Source: Lamellibrachia satsuma
Taxonomy: Eukaryota > Annelida > Polychaeta > Sabellida > Siboglinidae
NCBI GenBank assembly: GCA_033239005.1
Contig: BSQZ01000036.1
Span: forward strand, 6,177,501-6,241,500
Reading direction: 5' to 3'
DNA length: 64,000 nucleotides
Part shown: one piece after another, positions 59,036 through 64,000 of the stretch
Layout: each line of letters begins with the position of its first letter
Numbering within the stretch: the first letter of the stretch is position 1
Translations under genes and position numbers: made by a program
The notes under the pieces: generated by a model
What the model was told of the DNA's origin: nothing
What the model saw: the letters and a program-made list of their open reading frames with translations, nothing else
Databases searched by the model: none

Positions 59036-61465
59036 ATATCATCCGCTTGGTGTATCTGTGCATGTACGTAGTACTACGTACCTTGAAGCATGGGCGTTGC
59101 TAGCCCCCCCCCAACTGTGGCCTGTCTTATGGTAGCATACGAGACAAAATGGGTTAAAACCATTTTCTGCATTTTGAGATAATTCATGTTTTGCGCTGCA
59201 CGTTGTTATGCGATATATAGGAAAACCGCTATTTCATCAGTCCAGAGTGTGGCTTATAATGTGTTTTTCTGCAAAATTCTTTGTATTTACAAATACCAAC
59301 TTAATCATAATAATGGCAGCACAAAACCACTCTTGACTCGGTGTTGTGGTTGCGGAATTTAACTGTTTTGTGGATAAACGCCTCATATCTATTGGCTGAC
59401 AACGTTGCACCCCCTCCCTGCCCAATAACCTGACTCATTCATAGAGTACACGCAATGACTTGCAGTAATTTTATCACACCACAACGATTATCAGGTAATT
59501 TGCAAAACTCCAGCCAAGTCCTTCAAATAATTTTAAGCACTGTTTCAGAATCAGTGTGTTCAGCAAATTGGTTCTCCATTAACTTGGCAATTTTGCAAAT
59601 AAGCCATGTCACATTGTCATGGCAAACAGCTAATCAAAAGTGCTAAATGTAGCATCACTCTAAAACATTTTATATTCTTTTATTCAAGTATTTACTACCA
59701 TCAGAAAAAAGAACATAATAAATTTTTTATACATACAAAATAAAGCAGAAGCAAACTGGAATTGGAGAAAGAATAAGCGTAGCAGTTATTGTATTCTTCT
59801 TCTTATTTTTCAGTATTATATGACATGTATGTATACTTGTAATTACAAATATCTAGATATTTTCTAGTATAATTGGGTATCTTAACTGCATAGTGCCAAA
59901 TAATCGAATATAGGCCAAATAACAGTATAGGGTGGCAAATTGTTCAAAACAAATAATAGTATAATGCAAAAAAGTCACTAGTATATCTGTCTTTTTTAGT
60001 GCAGAAGCAAAATTGTTTGATTCGACGTGAAGGCATCCTTAATAAACTATGTGGATCGCCATTGGTTTTTCCTGCCAAATATGCATATTCACTACGTTTT
60101 ATATATGCGAAAAAACTGGGAATTTTCCATTTTTAAATGGATATTAAAGTTTTATTGAATTGAATACGCAAGCCCGTTTCAGGGGAAACCGCCGCCAGCT
60201 GGTTACGACCTGTTTGAGGCGTTGCATACGACAGCCATTTACGGTGATAATGGCATTTAAACTATTAATATATCATGTCAAGCTCCTGAGAACTAAGGAT
60301 TCCGACCAATTCACCTAATCATAGAAATCTTCGGGATCAAAATCTAGGATCCTTGGAAGCACAGATTCCAGCTAAATTCACGACTGTCATTCGAATGGAT
60401 GACAACTTGGTTGCCAGAGGGAGCCACATGCAGCTCCAGAATTAGCGATTAAAGGAGAATAGAGGCTGGCACAACGTCTAAATCTAATAACTGTATAGTG
60501 CCAAATAAGATGTGCATAGGGTGGCATTTTTCATCAAATAAAAATGCATATAGGGACGCTTATTTGGTACGCAAGAGTAGGATAACTTTAACAACTTCAA
60601 TATTTTGATTTCCAACAGCCACAACATTGACTGTTAATCACTGAAGCATTAAACCTCACACTTGTGTCTCCCCATGTCTATGGTAAACTTTCTAAACATA
60701 AAGTAAATGCTTTGAAAGTCATTGCACTTTCAACATTACACTGACATACAATATATATTGCTGGAAGGTGAAGACACAACCTCTAGACGTGTGTCTCTGA
60801 TTTCTTGTTTGTGCCTGGCTTAGAAGTAAGAAAGTAGTACGCTGTGTAAACATAACCCTGACCAAGCTCTGCCTGTTGGCACTGACCATCTGACTGACTG
60901 GTCAAACAGACTGACACTCTGCCTCTACTGATCCTCTGACTCTAGCCATTGACCATCTGTTCACATCCTAGGAATACACACCTTAGACTAATGAGGTAAA
61001 GGAACTCATCACTGGACAGCCAGACCAGACCTAATGACATTACGCCTCCTGTTCAAATCATTTAATTAACAGTGCAGCAAGAAATGCTAATCTATTACCA
61101 CAAATCATCTTGCCTTGACTTGCAAATATAACACATCTATGTGTGCATATAATACGCAAGTACATAACCGTCTTGGTAATGTAGACAGCGTATGTGCTGG
61201 CATTAGATTTAAAATCAAGGTACACTTTCAAGACATGTTCATGTATAAGCCAGTCTTAGAGCAATTACGACCAGAAAAGTGTAAAATGTTCATCCTAAGC
61301 TTTATTTTCAAAGAAACCAATGGAAGGGTTCCTTGGGTTACCTGAATGCATTTTCTCACCCTGCTTGATGTCTTTATAATAACTCAATTACCAGCCACTA
61401 CCTTACAATGTAGAACACCCTACTAAAGCGACAAGAGACAGCCAATTAGTTTGTCATGAGCCCAT
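59036..61465. other. No gene seen; a pair of related segments
   Basis: Segments with 'tagtgccaaataa' and 'tagggtggca' occur at about 59890-59960 and again at 60491-60545 in direct orientation about 600 bp apart. These may be the ends or an internal duplication of one degraded element. No exon or RNA gene recognised. Confidence 0.4.
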
Positions 61466-62170
61466 AGTCACATGTTACTGTAGCAACACCTCATGTGGCA
61501 CGATATAATGACTTCAACAACATGTTTCCGTAGCAACACCTCATCGATGTGGCAAATTACAACAATTTCAACAACACGTAGCAACACCTCATGTGGCATG
61601 ATATAATGACTTCAACAACATGTTACTGTAGCAACACCTCATGTGGCACGATATAATGACTTCAACAACATGTTTCCGTAGCAACATCTCATCGATTTGG
61701 CAAAATACAATAATTTCAACAACACGTAGCAACACCTCATGTGGCACGATATAATGACTTCAACAACATGTTTCCATAGCAACACCTCATGTGGCATGAT
61801 ATAATGACTTCAACAACATGTTTCCGTAGCAACACCTCATGTGGCACGATATAATGACTTCAACAACATGTTTCCATAGCAACACCTCATCGATTTGGCA
61901 AAATACAACAATTTCAACAACACGTAGCAACACCTCATGTGGCACGATATAATGACTTCAACAACATGTTTCCGTAGCAACACCTCATGTGGCACGATAT
62001 AATGACTTCAACAACGTTTCCGTAGCAACACCTCATGTGGCACGATATAATGACTTCAACAACATGTTTCCGTAGCAACACCTCATGGTGGCACGATATA
62101 ATGACTTCAACAACATGTTTCCGTAGCAACACATCATGTGGCACGATACAACGTTTCCGTAGCAACACAG
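61466..62170. repeat. 50-bp minisatellite with a second unit type
   Basis: About fourteen copies of GTAGCAACACCTCATGTGGC plus a 30-bp remainder. Three interspersed units carry a different middle ('tcgatttggcaaaatacaa' and 'atttcaacaacac'), so two unit types alternate irregularly. Confidence 0.94.
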
Positions 62171-62514
62171 GGAAATAATAAAAAAATTGCTACAGTTAAT
62201 GAATCACAATTTATTTTAGTTGAACTACCCAGTATTTGAGTCAAATCGTACATGCATGTAGAACAGTCTAACAGATGGACAAATATGGACTGGGATAGAC
62301 ATGTTGTTTTTATTTCAGTTATTTATTACTCCTATCTGTGCCTACAGAGTGGAGATATACTTATTATGTTGACTGCTTGCATTCTGTAATGGTTGTAGCT
62401 ACACGGCTCCTCCAAGTGTTACCTATAAACCAAGTCCACTCATCTGCTCTAGTCCGCCTATTAGGCTGTCCCTGCTGAACAGCAAGGTCGATATTCATAA
62501 ACAGATAACCTACC
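62171..62514 (-). mobile_element. LINE 3' untranslated end or flank
   Basis: The region downstream of the reverse-transcriptase stop on the minus strand. The exact 3' terminus of the element could not be placed. Confidence 0.35.
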
Positions 62515-63345
62515 TTAAGACACCTTATGATGGCTGTGATCGCAGGATTCTTGTGACTCCTCAATGATCAGATCTTCTTCGTCTATTAATAGTTTAAGAA
62601 TTCCGGTTCCTATTTTTAAAGGTGCTTCGAAATTATACAGAATGTCCTGATTGGACCAGAAATGGTCCAAGCGGTTTTTAAAAGTATTTAAAGATTTTGT
62701 TTGAATGACTGTTTCCGGGAGGGAATTCCAAGGTTCAGTCACTTGGATGGGAAAAGCATTTTTTCTTATATTTGTTTTTGCTCTTTGAGTAAATAATTTT
62801 AGAGTATACCCTATATTTCCTGTCCTAAAGGATGCATCCTCCCCTTTTAAGAGTTTACGTTAAGATTCAATGTCGTATAGATTGTGCATAATTTTAAAAA
62901 AACTTCAATCATATCGCCTCATAGACATCTATATGCTATAATGAAGTTTTAGTGATTTTAATCTTTCTGTATAAGTTAAGTTTCTCATCCCTGGTAATCC
63001 ATTTGTTGCTCTTCTATGGATGTTTTCTACTGCAATAATGTTTTTTTTGTAAGGATACCATACTGCTATTGCATAGTCAAGATGCGTTCTTACCATTGTT
63101 TTATATAATGGCAAGAATGCATCTTTGTCAAGAAACTGGAAAGTTCTGCAAACTATTTTTATTATATTTGTTGCTTTGTTTACTGCTTGGCTAATGTGGT
63201 CATCAAAGGATAGCTTTGTGTCTATAATAACCCCCAAGTCATTTTGTTTTTCAATTGTGTTGAGCGGGTGTATGGAGTTGTTAAGTGTCATAGAATATTT
63301 CATTTCTCCAATGTTATTATTTCCAATAGTCATGCGTTTACATTT
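62515..63345 (-). pseudogene. LINE (CR1-like) reverse transcriptase C-terminal part
   Basis: The minus strand encodes NDLGVIIDTKLSFDDHISQA, then FLPLYKTMVRTHLDYAIAVW and IHRRATNGLPGM, the post-catalytic thumb region of CR1-like non-LTR reverse transcriptases. A further block, TEPWNSLPETVIQTKSLNTF followed by KNRLDHFW, is the usual C-terminus. The frame is broken between the two blocks (about 62740-62930). The endonuclease and the catalytic YxDD part are missing. Confidence 0.8.
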
Positions 63346-63835
63346 GTTTGAATGATTTTATCTGATTTGTGTTCGATGTTGGCTTCTTTAATCATTTCGC
63401 TAACTCTTGTCTCATCGACTTTTGCTTTGATGTCTTCCTCCAGCTGACTAATCCTATGTTCAACCTTTTTAAGGAATTCCTTGCATCGTTCTTCACAATA
63501 ATTTTTTTGGACGATTTTAAAGTTTTTCATCAGTTTCGCATCACATAGTGGGCAGAACTAGTGGGTGTATTCTTTCTCATTCATTATTTTGTATTCTATT
63601 TCTGTCTTGTTTATACATTTTATACAAAAATGCTTGTCACAGTATTCACATTCTACCAGCTTGTGGTTGTCACCCTCAAATCTTATTTTGCAGCCCTGAC
63701 ATATCCATACTTCATAATCTGAACACGTCAGTCGTCACCCTCACTGCCTCTTTTAGCTGTGCTTCCTTTATGTTTATCTTGTACACTAACCCAATCGCTG
63801 TCATTTCTGGTTTTATTTTTTGCGCCCTGCCATAT
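63346..63835 (-). pseudogene. LINE ORF1 remnant with PHD-type zinc finger
   Basis: Read on the minus strand, an ATG near 63833 is followed, across frameshifts, by WICQGC, VECEYCDKHFCIKC and FCPLC, the Cys pattern of a PHD finger found in ORF1 of several invertebrate non-LTR elements, then a Lys/Glu-rich coiled coil (EFLKKVEHRISQLEEDIKAK). A stop interrupts the finger just before FCPLC. The coiled coil joins directly to reverse-transcriptase sequence at about 63350, so the middle of the element is deleted. Confidence 0.7.
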
Positions 63836-64000
63836 GTCCTACCTATCTTAGTTAATTGAAGTTTAAATGATTTTATTTAAGTTGCTCACCGTGCCGTGCA
63901 GGGAGTCAAGGCAGTACCAGGAAAAGTGAGTATAGAGTATAGTTGTAAGGGGTACCCAGGGCGACTCTGGATTTGGAAGGTGCCTTGACTAAAAGGCCAG
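63836..64000 (-). mobile_element. LINE 5' untranslated region (start outside or near the edge)
   Basis: The sequence upstream of the ORF1 start on the minus strand is CpG-moderate and lacks open frames, as expected for the LINE 5' UTR. The 5' terminus cannot be fixed because the window ends. Confidence 0.4.

Overview
This window is animal nuclear DNA, AT-rich, intron-rich and very rich in repeats. It is probably from a marine invertebrate and most likely a mollusc or other lophotrochozoan. That placement is inferred from the gene structure, tRNA-derived SINEs, a LINE with a PHD-finger ORF1, and many DNA-transposon remnants. I see no bacterial-style operons, rRNA or intact tRNA genes.

The main gene is on the minus strand, from 41514 down to 21718: sixteen exons of a diacylglycerol lipase alpha (DAGLA) orthologue, the enzyme that makes the endocannabinoid 2-arachidonoylglycerol. 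I placed every exon from its AG/GT splice sites and checked that phases join without a break; together they give 1033 codons ending in TGA at 21718. Membrane helices 2-4, the GHSLGAG serine motif, the catalytic Asp and His, and the long serine-rich tail are all present. The exon(s) for roughly the first 35 residues are not seen and probably lie beyond 64000, so the right-hand third of the window would be inside a long first intron. A second gene is suggested only by one GC-rich first coding exon on the minus strand at 17305-17125, a short membrane-protein N-terminus I do not recognise.

Layout: 1-17 kb is gene-poor DNA with tandem arrays, a 475-bp foldback and SINEs. 17.1-17.7 kb is the orphan first exon with a CpG-richer upstream region. 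20.6-41.5 kb is DAGLA with its 3' UTR. Its introns hold minisatellites, two non-autonomous hAT elements with exact 8-bp target duplications, a TTAA-flanked piggyBac-type element, SINEs and a LINE 3' end. 41.5-64 kb holds a 58-bp array, a possible pogo-like element, a 42-bp array with higher-order structure, a 30-bp array of about 45 units, a decayed BED/hAT-like gene fragment, a 50-bp array and an internally deleted LINE.

The most unusual signal is that several DAGLA introns carry minisatellites that grew out of the splice sites themselves: a 21-bp in-frame donor array at exon 5, a 23-bp acceptor array at exon 7, a 58-bp array copied from the 5' edge of exon 1, and a 47-bp acceptor duplication at exon 12. 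The donor array would allow in-frame length variants of the linker in front of the catalytic domain; the acceptor copies checked would give frameshifts or stops.
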